Assembly (NCBI GenBank): GCA_963768565.1
Contig: CAVYIO010000031.1
Location: 44,402 to 108,401 of the forward strand
DNA length: 64,000 bases
Direction of reading: 5' to 3'
Source of the DNA: JABDKH01 sp963768565
Lineage (GTDB): Bacteria > Bacteroidota > Rhodothermia > Rhodothermales > JABDKH01
Position 1 is the first letter of the stretch; every line of letters begins with the position of its first letter. Positions 16,443-24,833 of this stretch are shown here, one piece after another. The notes beneath the pieces are model-generated. The model was not told where the DNA came from, searched no databases, and worked only from the letters and a program-made list of their open reading frames with translations. The translations under genes and the position numbers were made by a program.

Positions 16443-18686
16443 ATGTCGGAAGTCGCCAGCCAGGAAGCCGGACGCCAGCGCGGTCATGGATTTGGAACGC
16501 TTCCGGTCTTTCTGACCGGAATCAGCACCATTCTTGGCGCAATCATGTTCCTGCGGTTCGGCTATGCCGTGGGCAACGTCGGCTTGATGGGAGCGCTGGG
16601 CATCATCCTGCTGGGTCACCTGGTGACGATTCCGACGGCACTGGCGCTGGCGGAAATTGCCACGAACAGGAAGGTCGAGGGCGGCGGTGAGTACTTCATC
16701 ATATCCCGTTCTTTCGGGAAGACTATTGGCGGCGTGATCGGGATGTCGCTGTACATCTCGCAAGCGGTATCCGTCGCGTTCTATCTGATTGCATTCGCTG
16801 AGGCGTTCTCGCCACTCGCCGGGCCTTTCGAGCAGATGACGGGTGTCGCATTCGACCCGCGCATGGTATCTCTTCCTGCAACGATCGGCCTGCTGGTCCT
16901 CGTGTTCTTCAAGGGTGCGGCGCTGGGCGTGAAGGCGCTGTACGTGGTCGTGGCCACGCTTGCCGCTTCGCTCGTCCTGTTCTTTATGGGCGGGCCGGTA
17001 GAAGGATTCGAGAGTCAATCCGTTGGCTTCTATTCGACGGTGGCAAGTCCCGATGGCTTCTTCATCGTTTTCGCCATTTGTTTCCCGGCCTTCACGGGAA
17101 TGACTGCCGGCGTGGGACTGTCGGGGGACCTTGCAAACCCGCGACGCTCGATACCCCGCGGTACTCTTGGGGCGACCTTTGTGGGGATGGTGGTCTACGT
17201 ATTCATCGTAGCAAAACTCGCGTACTCGGCACCTGCGGAGCTGCTCTCCGGAGATCAGCTCGTCATGTCGCGCATTGCGCTGTGGGGCCCCATCATCCCG
17301 ATCGGCCTTGCCTGCGCCACGCTCAGCTCCGCCATCGGATCCGTCCTCGTGGCACCGAGAACACTGCAGGCCCTCGGCGAGGATGGGAGTGTTCGCATTG
17401 GCAACGTAAGCCGTTGGCTTGCCGCCGGCGTGGGCGAGGTCAACGAACCCCGGAATACTACGATTGTCACGGGAGTGCTTGCCGTGATCATCGTCGCGCT
17501 GGGCAACGTGGATGTCGTGGCGCGGCTGATCTCCATGTTCTTCATGGTCACCTACGGGTCTTTGTGCGCCATCAGTTTCCTGGAGCATTTTGCGGCCCGG
17601 CCGAGCTATCGACCAAGTTTTCGCTCCAGGTGGTACATCAGTCTTTTTGGCGCCGTCATCTGTCTTCTGATGATGTTCCAGATGGACCCGCTCTATGCCG
17701 TCTCTGCGCTTGCGCTGATGACAGCCCTGTACTGGTTCTTGTCACGCGGCCAGGCCGAAGGCGATCTTGCATCCATGTTCGAAGGCGTCATGACGCAGGC
17801 GACGCGATATCTCCAGATCCGACTTCAGAGGAGAAAGCGGCACCTGACCGCCGCCGAGTGGCGGCCGTCCGTGATCATGGTTGACGATCGCACATTCGAC
17901 CGCCGGTCTCCCCTCATCTTCATGCGGTGGTTGTGTCACCGTTACGGATTCGGAACCTATCTCCATTACATCAAGGGTCACCTCGACGCCGAGGCGTATG
18001 CCGAGAGCCAGCAGATCAAGGGGCGCCTCGCGCGACTTGCACGACAGCAGCGCAGCAGTGTCTTCATGGACACGATAGTGAGCCCTTCGATGACGTCTGC
18101 GCTTGCGCAAAGTCTTCAGGTGCCGGGTGTTTCCGGTCTGAGTAATAACACCGTCATGTTCGAGTTTGCTCGGACTGACCCCGACAGCGTCGCGAAGGAG
18201 GTAGCCCAGAACTGTCTGTTTGCCTCGAGTGTGCGATCTACGCTGCTGGTGCTGCGTCACGGTGATTTGCACTTCGGCGAACGAAAGACGATTCACATCT
18301 GGCTGACGTGGAACGACAAGCAGAATGCGAACTTGATGATTCTGCTCTGCTACATCATACTGGGTCATCCCGACTGGGATGAGGGCGAGGTACGTGTGTT
18401 TACCGCCCTGCCGGAGGATCAGCTGGAGGAGCAGCGCGAGTCGTTCCGCAAGCTGATGGCGGAGCGCCGCATCCCGATATCAGAGAAAAACATCCGGTTT
18501 CTTTCGGTGAACAACGTGGAGGGCTACCGGCGGCTTGTCGGGCGCCTTTCGGCCGAAGCCGATCTGACGGTAGTCGGGTTCGATCTCAACGGACTGCGAG
18601 ATCGAAAAGAGGAGGTCTTCCGAAATCACCCGACGCTGAACGACGTGCTCTTTGTGTACTCATCGCAGAAGGTCGAGATCGAGTAA
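16443..18686 (+). CDS. SLC12-like (cation-chloride cotransporter family) permease, second paralogue
   Basis: 747 residues from ATG 16443. Residues 20-440 hold about 12 membrane segments with SLC12 marks: FGTLPVFLTGISTILGAIMFLRFGY, GGGEYFIISRSFGKTIGG, CFPAFTGMTAGVGLSGDLANPRRSIPRGT. A long cytosolic C-terminus (residues 460-747) follows, as in cation-chloride cotransporters. It is the same family as the permease at 1957-4185 but has a different C-terminal domain and is clearly diverged. The likely role is ion-coupled Cl- or amino acid transport; the substrate is not determinable. It stands in its own unit with about 140 bases upstream. Confidence 0.85.
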   Translation: MSEVASQEAGRQRGHGFGTLPVFLTGISTILGAIMFLRFGYAVGNVGLMGALGIILLGHLVTIPTALALAEIATNRKVEGGGEYFIISRSFGKTIGGVIGMSLYISQAVSVAFYLIAFAEAFSPLAGPFEQMTGVAFDPRMVSLPATIGLLVLVFFKGAALGVKALYVVVATLAASLVLFFMGGPVEGFESQSVGFYSTVASPDGFFIVFAICFPAFTGMTAGVGLSGDLANPRRSIPRGTLGATFVGMVVYVFIVAKLAYSAPAELLSGDQLVMSRIALWGPIIPIGLACATLSSAIGSVLVAPRTLQALGEDGSVRIGNVSRWLAAGVGEVNEPRNTTIVTGVLAVIIVALGNVDVVARLISMFFMVTYGSLCAISFLEHFAARPSYRPSFRSRWYISLFGAVICLLMMFQMDPLYAVSALALMTALYWFLSRGQAEGDLASMFEGVMTQATRYLQIRLQRRKRHLTAAEWRPSVIMVDDRTFDRRSPLIFMRWLCHRYGFGTYLHYIKGHLDAEAYAESQQIKGRLARLARQQRSSVFMDTIVSPSMTSALAQSLQVPGVSGLSNNTVMFEFARTDPDSVAKEVAQNCLFASSVRSTLLVLRHGDLHFGERKTIHIWLTWNDKQNANLMILLCYIILGHPDWDEGEVRVFTALPEDQLEEQRESFRKLMAERRIPISEKNIRFLSVNNVEGYRRLVGRLSAEADLTVVGFDLNGLRDRKEEVFRNHPTLNDVLFVYSSQKVEIE

Positions 18687-18910
18687 GCGGCAAGGACGTT
18701 CTGGATCATTTTGTTTGCGTTCCTGCGCGTGAATGCCGTGTTGGACACGTCGTTCGCACCTCTGTGGAAGACAGCGTCGACGACGTCTCCATTGCGCGTC
18801 CAGGAAAGTTCTGGTCGCGGTCCTGATGCTCGATAGAAATAGAAGATGTGCGGTGGCTTAGGTCGGGATTGCGAATCAACGCTTTGGGCTTCATAGGAAC
18901 GGCGAACGTC

Positions 18911-19609
18911 ATGGATGGCAATCGAGACAGAGACCGCCAGATCGTTGACTCGTGGAGCGCGAACGCGTCGCCGTGGATACGGGCAGTTCGGGATCGAGAC
19001 ATCGAGAGCCGGAAACTTGTGACGGACCAGGCCATCGTCGATGCCGTCATGAACCGAAACCCGGGAACGGTGCTGGACCTCGGCTGCGGCGAAGGCTGGC
19101 TCGCACGGAAGCTACACGCGAGAGGTGTTGAAGTAACCGGCGTAGATGTCGTACCGGTTCTTGTCGATGCCGCAAGGCAAGCGGGTGCTGGCGACTTCTA
19201 CACGATGTCGTACGAAGATGTAGCCGGGGGACGGCTCGAAGTCTCGGTCGATATTGTCGTGTGTAACTTCTCTCTTATCGGCGCTCAGGTCGTCGACGAT
19301 CTGATCCACGCGACACCGTCTCTACTGAAGGCCGGAGGCACGTTAATCGTCCAGACTCTCCATCCGGTCGCGGCCTGCGGCGACCAGCCGTACGTCAATG
19401 GTTGGCGCGAAGGATCGTGGGCGGGCTTCAGTAACGAGTTTACCGATCCGGCGCCGTGGTACTTCCGTACCATCGAAGGATGGACCGGTTTGTTCGAAGC
19501 GGCAGGGTTCTCCAGGATCGAGATCAGCGAGCCGGTTCACCCGGACACGCGGCTTCCCGCATCGATCATCTTCTGCGCGACGGTCAGTGAGGCGCAGGTT
19601 TCGCATTGA
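18911..19609 (+). CDS. Class I SAM-dependent methyltransferase
   Basis: 232 residues from ATG 18911; the frame opens at 18848 but homology starts later. SAM motif I is VLDLGCGEGWLARKL, motif II the acidic VTGVDVVPVLVDAA, motif III DIVVCNFSLIG and post-motif LLKAGGTLIVQTLHP. The substrate-binding C-terminal part (GSWAGFSNEF, PWYFRTIEGW) resembles small-molecule methyltransferases. The acceptor is unknown. Its neighbours, a permease and DUF1801, do not help. Confidence 0.8.
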   Translation: MDGNRDRDRQIVDSWSANASPWIRAVRDRDIESRKLVTDQAIVDAVMNRNPGTVLDLGCGEGWLARKLHARGVEVTGVDVVPVLVDAARQAGAGDFYTMSYEDVAGGRLEVSVDIVVCNFSLIGAQVVDDLIHATPSLLKAGGTLIVQTLHPVAACGDQPYVNGWREGSWAGFSNEFTDPAPWYFRTIEGWTGLFEAAGFSRIEISEPVHPDTRLPASIIFCATVSEAQVSH

Positions 19610-19689
19610 GCGGACGCTCTTTCTTGACACGGCGAGTGATTTCTCATTCCTTACGGGTGCGCACTCACGAATCCAGATCTCGAATCACA

Positions 19690-20106
19690 ATGGCTGAGCT
19701 CAAAACCAGGCTGAACGACGCAAGCGTAACCGACTTCCTCAACAATGTCGACGATGCGGAGAAACGCAAGGACTGCTTCGCACTTGTGGACATGATGCGT
19801 GAGATCACGGGCGCGGAGCCGAAGATGTGGGGAACCGCCATTGTGGGTTTCGGGACGTACCATTATCGATATGCCAGCGGCCGCGAGGGCGACTGGATGC
19901 AGGTCGGATTCTCGCCGCGAAAGCAATCCCTGACGCTCTACATCATGTCGGGCTTCTCACGCTACGACGAGCTCATGAAGAAGCTGGGCAAGCACAAGAC
20001 AGGCAAGTCGTGTCTGTACGTGAAGAGATTGTCCGACGTTGATTTGGTTGTGCTGCGAAAACTGATCAAGCAGTCCGTGGCCCACGTGAAGAAGTCGAAC
20101 GCCTGA
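19690..20106 (+). CDS. DUF1801 domain-containing protein
   Basis: 138 residues from ATG 19690. The DUF1801 core is plain: DCFALVDMMREITGAEPKMWGTAIVGFGTYHYRYASGREG, then KQSLTLYIMSGF and the lysine-rich end KRLSDVDLVVLRKLIKQS. The YdhG-like fold is compact and cytosolic. Function is not known for the family. It lies 80 bases downstream of the methyltransferase on the same strand. Confidence 0.85.
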   Translation: MAELKTRLNDASVTDFLNNVDDAEKRKDCFALVDMMREITGAEPKMWGTAIVGFGTYHYRYASGREGDWMQVGFSPRKQSLTLYIMSGFSRYDELMKKLGKHKTGKSCLYVKRLSDVDLVVLRKLIKQSVAHVKKSNA

Positions 20107-20457
20107 GTAGAGCTCTTCCCGGTGACTCGATCCTCGTCCGTCCTGGCCCGCACCAATCGTCAGAGCGAGCTTCCGCAGGGAGCGCGGCAATCCTGGACGG
20201 TGGCGTCGAGCACTAGTTCGGATCCGCACGCCAACCTGCGTCCTCCACGAAAACGGGATACCGGCCTCCGTCATTCGGGCAGTTGATTCTCTGGATATGC
20301 CTGAGCACCCCGACTTGCAAGATCTTCGCGCAACAGAATCCACTCGACAGGCCAGCGTGATGACCGCGCAATTGTCTCTGACGGGCTGACGGAAGAGCCA
20401 CAGCGTTGTAAGTTAGCGCTGTCAGACGCCCTCATCTTCCGTCATGCGTGTATCCGA
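20107..20457. other. Intergenic region with no supported gene
   Basis: On the minus strand a 62-codon frame (20213-20401) ends with CPNDGGRYPVFVEDAGWRADPN. This looks protein-like but has no start signal and no family I know. It may be the tail of a lost gene. Nothing else is recognised in these 351 bases, which must contain the promoter of the S10 peptidase. Confidence 0.35.
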
Positions 20458-21951
20458 ATGAGCAACCTTCCGAAATACATCGCCGTCTGTACTTGCCTGC
20501 TTGCGACATCGCTGGCTACGCAAGTCACATCTGCCCAGAAACGCGAACTACCGGTTGACACGACAATCACATCGCGTCACGAGGTGACCGTCAACGGGAA
20601 CAAGGTCCCCTACGTCGCGACCGTTGGTACGCAACCGGTGTTCGGCGAAGATGGCGAACCCGTCGCGTCGCTCTTCTACACGTTCTACGAGCGATCTGAC
20701 GTCACGGACCGCTCTCGACGCCCCCTGTTCATTTCGTTCAACGGGGGTCCCGGTTCAGGCTCCTTGTGGATGCATCTTGGGTATACAAGCCCCAAACAAC
20801 TCATCATTGATGACGAGGGATATCCAGTGCAGCCGTACGGCGTGCGCGACAATCCGCACTCCATCATTGACGTCGCCGACATCGTGTACGTTAACCCGGT
20901 CAATACCGGCTTCTCGCGGATTCTGGGCGAGGCCGAACGCGAGCAGTTCTTTGGCGTCAACGAAGACGTAACCTACCTCGCTGACTGGATCGACACGTTC
21001 ATCTCCAGGCGCAAGAGGTGGACGTCACCCAAGTATCTCATTGGTGAGAGTTACGGGACTACGCGCGTCTCCGGTCTTGCCGGCAAGCTGCAGGGGTCGC
21101 ACTGGATGTATTTGAACGGGGTGATCCTGGTTTCGCCGACCGGCCTTGGTATCGACCGCGGCGGTCCGGTCGGTCGCGCCCTATACCTGCCCTATTTCGC
21201 TGCTGCGGCATGGTACCACAAGCGACTGACGCCGGAACTCCAGAGTCGCGATCTGGAGGACCTTCTTCCTGAAGTCGAGACGTTCACATTGGATAAATTC
21301 ATCCCGGCACTTTCTCGCGGCGGCTTTATCAACGACGAGGAAAAACGGACAATCGCGGCTGCCGTCGCCCGCTACGCAGGTGTTTCCGAGACGTTCGTTC
21401 TGGATAACAATCTTGCCGTAAGGGCCTCGTCATTCTGGAAAGAGCTTCTGAGGGATGAAGGATATACGGTCGGCCGACTGGACTCTCGCTACCGCGGCAT
21501 CGACCGCTCGAATGCCGGCGATCGATACGATTATCCGGCGGAACTCACATCATGGAATCACGCGTTTGCCCCGGCCATCAATCACTATCTGAGGGACGTG
21601 CTCGGCTTCGATACCGACTTGAGGTACTATCTGTTCGGTCCCGTGCATCCGTGGAATAACGAAAGAGATGACACCGGCGAGAATCTGAGACAGGCCGTCG
21701 CAGAGAATCCGTTTCTGCACGTCATGATTCAGTCCGGTTACTACGACGGCGCGACCGACTACTTCTCGGCAAAGTACACGATGTGGAATCTCGACCCGAG
21801 CGGACGTCTCAGCGACCGACTTCGATTCAAGGCGTACCGGAGCGGACACATGATGTATCTGCGAAAGGAGGATCTGAAGAGTTCGAACGATCACATCCGG
21901 GAGTTCATTCGAGATTCGATGCCGGCCGAGGGTGAGCCTGCCAGGTATTGA
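20458..21951 (+). CDS. S10 family serine carboxypeptidase-like protein, secreted
   Basis: 497 residues with a signal peptide (MSNLPKYIAVCTCLLATSLATQVTSAQ). S10 hallmarks are FISFNGGPGSGSLWMHLG (oxyanion region, residues 92-108), nucleophile motif IGESYGTTR (Ser198), and C-terminal GYYDGATDYFSAKYT (Asp) and YRSGHMMYL (His). The protein should be a periplasmic or exported alpha/beta-hydrolase that removes C-terminal residues from peptides. The two other exopeptidase-type genes at 22.7-27.1 kb suggest a local peptide-degradation set. Confidence 0.88.
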   Translation: MSNLPKYIAVCTCLLATSLATQVTSAQKRELPVDTTITSRHEVTVNGNKVPYVATVGTQPVFGEDGEPVASLFYTFYERSDVTDRSRRPLFISFNGGPGSGSLWMHLGYTSPKQLIIDDEGYPVQPYGVRDNPHSIIDVADIVYVNPVNTGFSRILGEAEREQFFGVNEDVTYLADWIDTFISRRKRWTSPKYLIGESYGTTRVSGLAGKLQGSHWMYLNGVILVSPTGLGIDRGGPVGRALYLPYFAAAAWYHKRLTPELQSRDLEDLLPEVETFTLDKFIPALSRGGFINDEEKRTIAAAVARYAGVSETFVLDNNLAVRASSFWKELLRDEGYTVGRLDSRYRGIDRSNAGDRYDYPAELTSWNHAFAPAINHYLRDVLGFDTDLRYYLFGPVHPWNNERDDTGENLRQAVAENPFLHVMIQSGYYDGATDYFSAKYTMWNLDPSGRLSDRLRFKAYRSGHMMYLRKEDLKSSNDHIREFIRDSMPAEGEPARY

Positions 21952-22038
21952 CCCAAACCCGGGCGCACGGAGACCGGCCGGACCTGTCGGTCACTTTGCG
22001 CGCTGCCCGTCACCTCTAGCGACAGGGGTCGCCTCCCG

Positions 22039-22668
22039 ATGAAGGTCAACACGAACGCCTGGAATCGCCTGAGATATAACGCCTACGCGCCGGTGTACGA
22101 TCTGATTGCCCGCCCTTTTGTACGGGCTCGGAAGCGTTCGATTCAGCTCCTCGACCTTCAGCCCAACTCCGATGTGCTGATCGTCGGCGCCGGCACTGGA
22201 CTTGACTTCCCGCTGCTTCCCCGGACGGCGCACATCCTGGCAGTCGATCTGTCACCGAGCATGGTACAGCGGGCCTCGGAGCGGGCTGCGCGCCTCGAGT
22301 TGGATGCAGACTGTCGCGTGATGAATGCCGAAGTACTGGATCTCCCGGACGAATCGTTCGATGCCGTGATTCTCCATCTCGTGCTGGCTGTTGTACCTGA
22401 CCCTGACGCATGCATCCGCGAGGCCGCCCGTGTGCTGAAATCGTCGGGTCGTATTGCGATCTTCGACAAATTTCTTTCAGATGGGGTCCGCCCCTCTTTG
22501 TCGCGGAGAGTACTCGGAATGTTAGCGAATGCGCTGTTCTCTGATATCAACCGTCGCCTGGGTCCACTCCTTGCGCAGGGTGGTCTGGAGATACTCAGGG
22601 AAGAGCCATCGATTGCGTCGGGCGCCTACGTTATCGTGGTGGCCGGAAAGGTCGGTCATCGCCAGTAG
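22039..22668 (+). CDS. Class I SAM-dependent methyltransferase (UbiE/PmtA-like)
   Basis: 209 residues from ATG 22039. Motif I is VLIVGAGTGLDFPLLP, motif II ILAVDLSPSMVQRA, then DLPDESFDAVILHLVLAVVPDP and VLKSSGRIAIFDKFL. The layout and the basic N-terminal helix (YDLIARPFVRARKRSI) resemble phosphatidylethanolamine N-methyltransferases and UbiE-type enzymes, which work on membrane lipids or quinones. The exact acceptor cannot be read from sequence. Confidence 0.78.
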   Translation: MKVNTNAWNRLRYNAYAPVYDLIARPFVRARKRSIQLLDLQPNSDVLIVGAGTGLDFPLLPRTAHILAVDLSPSMVQRASERAARLELDADCRVMNAEVLDLPDESFDAVILHLVLAVVPDPDACIREAARVLKSSGRIAIFDKFLSDGVRPSLSRRVLGMLANALFSDINRRLGPLLAQGGLEILREEPSIASGAYVIVVAGKVGHRQ

Positions 22669-22746
22669 TCCGATCGAACGAGTGTTCGACATATGAGTCG
22701 GACGTACCTTCAGAACACACTTCATCACAAAACAAATAACGGCAGG

Positions 22747-24633
22747 ATGAAACGAGCTGCTATCCGGGTGATCGCGCAGTTGATTATTGGGATGACAATC
22801 GCGCTTCCCGCGGTCGGACAGGAAGAAGACCTGTCGGATCTGAAGGAGATTGCGATCATCGAGCAAAAGGTAATGGTCCCGATGCGTGACGGAGTCCGGC
22901 TCGCGACGGACATCTACCGGCCAAAGTCGGATATGCCGGTGCCGGTTATCTTCTCGCGTACACCGTACAACTTCAATTCATGGCGCGACGGTGAGTTGAG
23001 CGGCCGGACATTCCGTGCGGCACTCGACGCTGTGAAGCGCGGTTATGCGTATGTCGTTCAGAATGAACGCGGCAAGTTTTTTTCTGAAGGAGAATGGGAT
23101 ATTCTCGGGCCGCCCACAACTGATGGATACGATGCGTTCACGTGGATGGCGAACCAGGAGTGGTCAAACGGCAAGATCGGCACACTCGGGTGCTCCTCCA
23201 CGGCAGAGTGGCAAATGGCGGTGGCCGCCCTCGATCATCCGGCCCACGCGGCACTCGTGCCGATGGGATTCGGAGCCGGCGTTGGACGGGTTGGCAACTG
23301 GTTTGAGCAGGGCAACTGGTACCGCGGCGGCGCACAACAGATGATGTTCACCGCGTGGCTCTATGGGGTCCAGAATACGCAGCGCCCCATGTTTCCTCCG
23401 GGTACTCCACGGGAAGACGTGGTCAGGCTTTCCAGATACTTCGATCTCGCGCCCGAAATGCCCAGCGTAGACTGGTCGACGGCGCTCCGCCACCTGCCCG
23501 TCGCCGACATCATGAAGAACGTGGATGGTCCCATCGGGACCTACGAAAACATGATCCGGAGAAAGCCCAACGATCCGGCCTGGTACGAAGGGGGATTGTA
23601 TCACGATGACATGGCTTTTGGCGCGCCCAGCATGTGGTTCATGTCGTGGTACGACGTTTCGACCGGACCGAACCTGGCTCTCTTCAATCATGTCCGTGCC
23701 AATGCGACGGATCCAGAAGTGCGTGAGAACCAATACGCGGTCATCGCACCGACACTGCATTGTGGCTACAGGAGAGCGACCGAAGAAACGATTGTCGGTG
23801 AGCGCAGCATGGGAGACGCTCGTCTGGATTACGACGCGCTTATTTACGGCTGGTTCGACTACTGGCTCAAGGGGGAAGACTCTGGCGTACTGTCGGAGAC
23901 GCCGAAGGTGCAGTACTTCACCATGGGCATGAACGAGTGGCAATCGTCAGACACGTGGCCCCCGGATAACGTCGAGGCAATCACCTACTATCTGACTAGC
24001 GACGCCGGCGCCAACAGCGTTTTTGGGGATGGAAGACTGACGACCGAGGCTCCCGCGCCGGGGACAGATGCAGACTCCTTTGTGTACGATCCCGCATTTC
24101 CAGTCCCGTCTTATGGAGGGAACGTTTGTTGTACGGGAAACGCCGTTCGCGGGGGCTCTTTCGATCAGCGACAGATGGAAGCCCGACAGGATATTCTTGT
24201 CTACTCGACTGAGCCGCTCGAGGAAGGGACTGAAGTCACAGGGACCATCGGTGTTACGCTGTACGTGTCATCTGATGCGCGGGACACCGACTTCACCGTG
24301 AAGCTCATTGATGTGTATCCCGACGGTCGGGCGTTCAATCTGGATGAAACCATCCAGCGGGTTCGATACCGGGACGGATACGACCGGGAAGTATTCATGG
24401 AGCCCGGGAACGTGTATGAAGTGGAGGTGGGTCCGATGTCGACGAGCAACCACTTCGCAGCCGGACATCGTATTCGCATCGAAGTGTCGAGCAGCAACTT
24501 CCCCCGGTTCGAACGCAACTTGAATACGGGCGGAAACAACTTCGACGAGATTGAAGGTGTAGTCGCGCACAACGAAGTGCATCATTCGGCGCAGTATCCG
24601 TCTCAGATTCGGTTGCCGATCAGGCGACAATAG
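22747..24633 (+). CDS. CocE/NonD family hydrolase (X-Pro dipeptidyl-peptidase-like)
   Basis: 628 residues from ATG 22747, which places the signal peptide (IAQLIIGMTIALPAVGQ) correctly; an upstream ATG at 22693 would add 18 residues. The N-terminal hydrolase domain has VMVPMRDGVRLATDIYRP and the nucleophile context LGCSSTAEWQ (Ser150), in place of the more usual GxSYGG. The C-terminal jelly-roll domain (LEEGTEVTGTIGVTLYVSSDARDTDF, GHRIRIEVSSSNFPRFERN) is the X-Pro dipeptidyl-peptidase C-terminal fold. It probably hydrolyses esters or amides of peptides in the periplasm. Confidence 0.88.
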   Translation: MKRAAIRVIAQLIIGMTIALPAVGQEEDLSDLKEIAIIEQKVMVPMRDGVRLATDIYRPKSDMPVPVIFSRTPYNFNSWRDGELSGRTFRAALDAVKRGYAYVVQNERGKFFSEGEWDILGPPTTDGYDAFTWMANQEWSNGKIGTLGCSSTAEWQMAVAALDHPAHAALVPMGFGAGVGRVGNWFEQGNWYRGGAQQMMFTAWLYGVQNTQRPMFPPGTPREDVVRLSRYFDLAPEMPSVDWSTALRHLPVADIMKNVDGPIGTYENMIRRKPNDPAWYEGGLYHDDMAFGAPSMWFMSWYDVSTGPNLALFNHVRANATDPEVRENQYAVIAPTLHCGYRRATEETIVGERSMGDARLDYDALIYGWFDYWLKGEDSGVLSETPKVQYFTMGMNEWQSSDTWPPDNVEAITYYLTSDAGANSVFGDGRLTTEAPAPGTDADSFVYDPAFPVPSYGGNVCCTGNAVRGGSFDQRQMEARQDILVYSTEPLEEGTEVTGTIGVTLYVSSDARDTDFTVKLIDVYPDGRAFNLDETIQRVRYRDGYDREVFMEPGNVYEVEVGPMSTSNHFAAGHRIRIEVSSSNFPRFERNLNTGGNNFDEIEGVVAHNEVHHSAQYPSQIRLPIRRQ

Positions 24634-24643
24634 ACGCCACGGT

Positions 24644-24782
24644 TGGATCCCGGTACACGGGCCGGGATGACGGGCTCGTTTCACGCGGCACTTCTGAGTC
24701 ATTCTTGCGCACGCCCCTGCGAAGGCGGGGGCAGGCGAGAATCTATACAACGGATGAATCCCGGCACACGGGCCGGGATGAC
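24644..24782. repeat. Intergenic palindromic repeats between convergent genes
   Basis: Two near-identical 28-mers, TGGATCCCGGTACACGGGCC and onward at 24644-24671 and TGAATCCCGGCACACGGGCC and onward at 24755-24782, each contain the inverted pair CCCGG/CCGGG and end in GGGATGAC. Between them lies a GC hairpin (GCCCCTGCGAAGGCGGGGGC, about 24713-24732). The block sits between the convergent CocE and S9 genes and could work as a bidirectional terminator or be a REP-like dispersed element. A related block occurs at 49.0-49.2 kb. Confidence 0.7.
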
Positions 24783-24833
24783 ACTCGAGGAGCCCCCGGC
24801 GCTGGACCGCACGATTGATTCGACCCTCGCACT

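Noticed and set aside
16413..17588. Long minus-strand open frame (391 codons)
   Set aside because: Antisense shadow of the second SLC12-type permease; composition is dominated by Arg, His and Asp.
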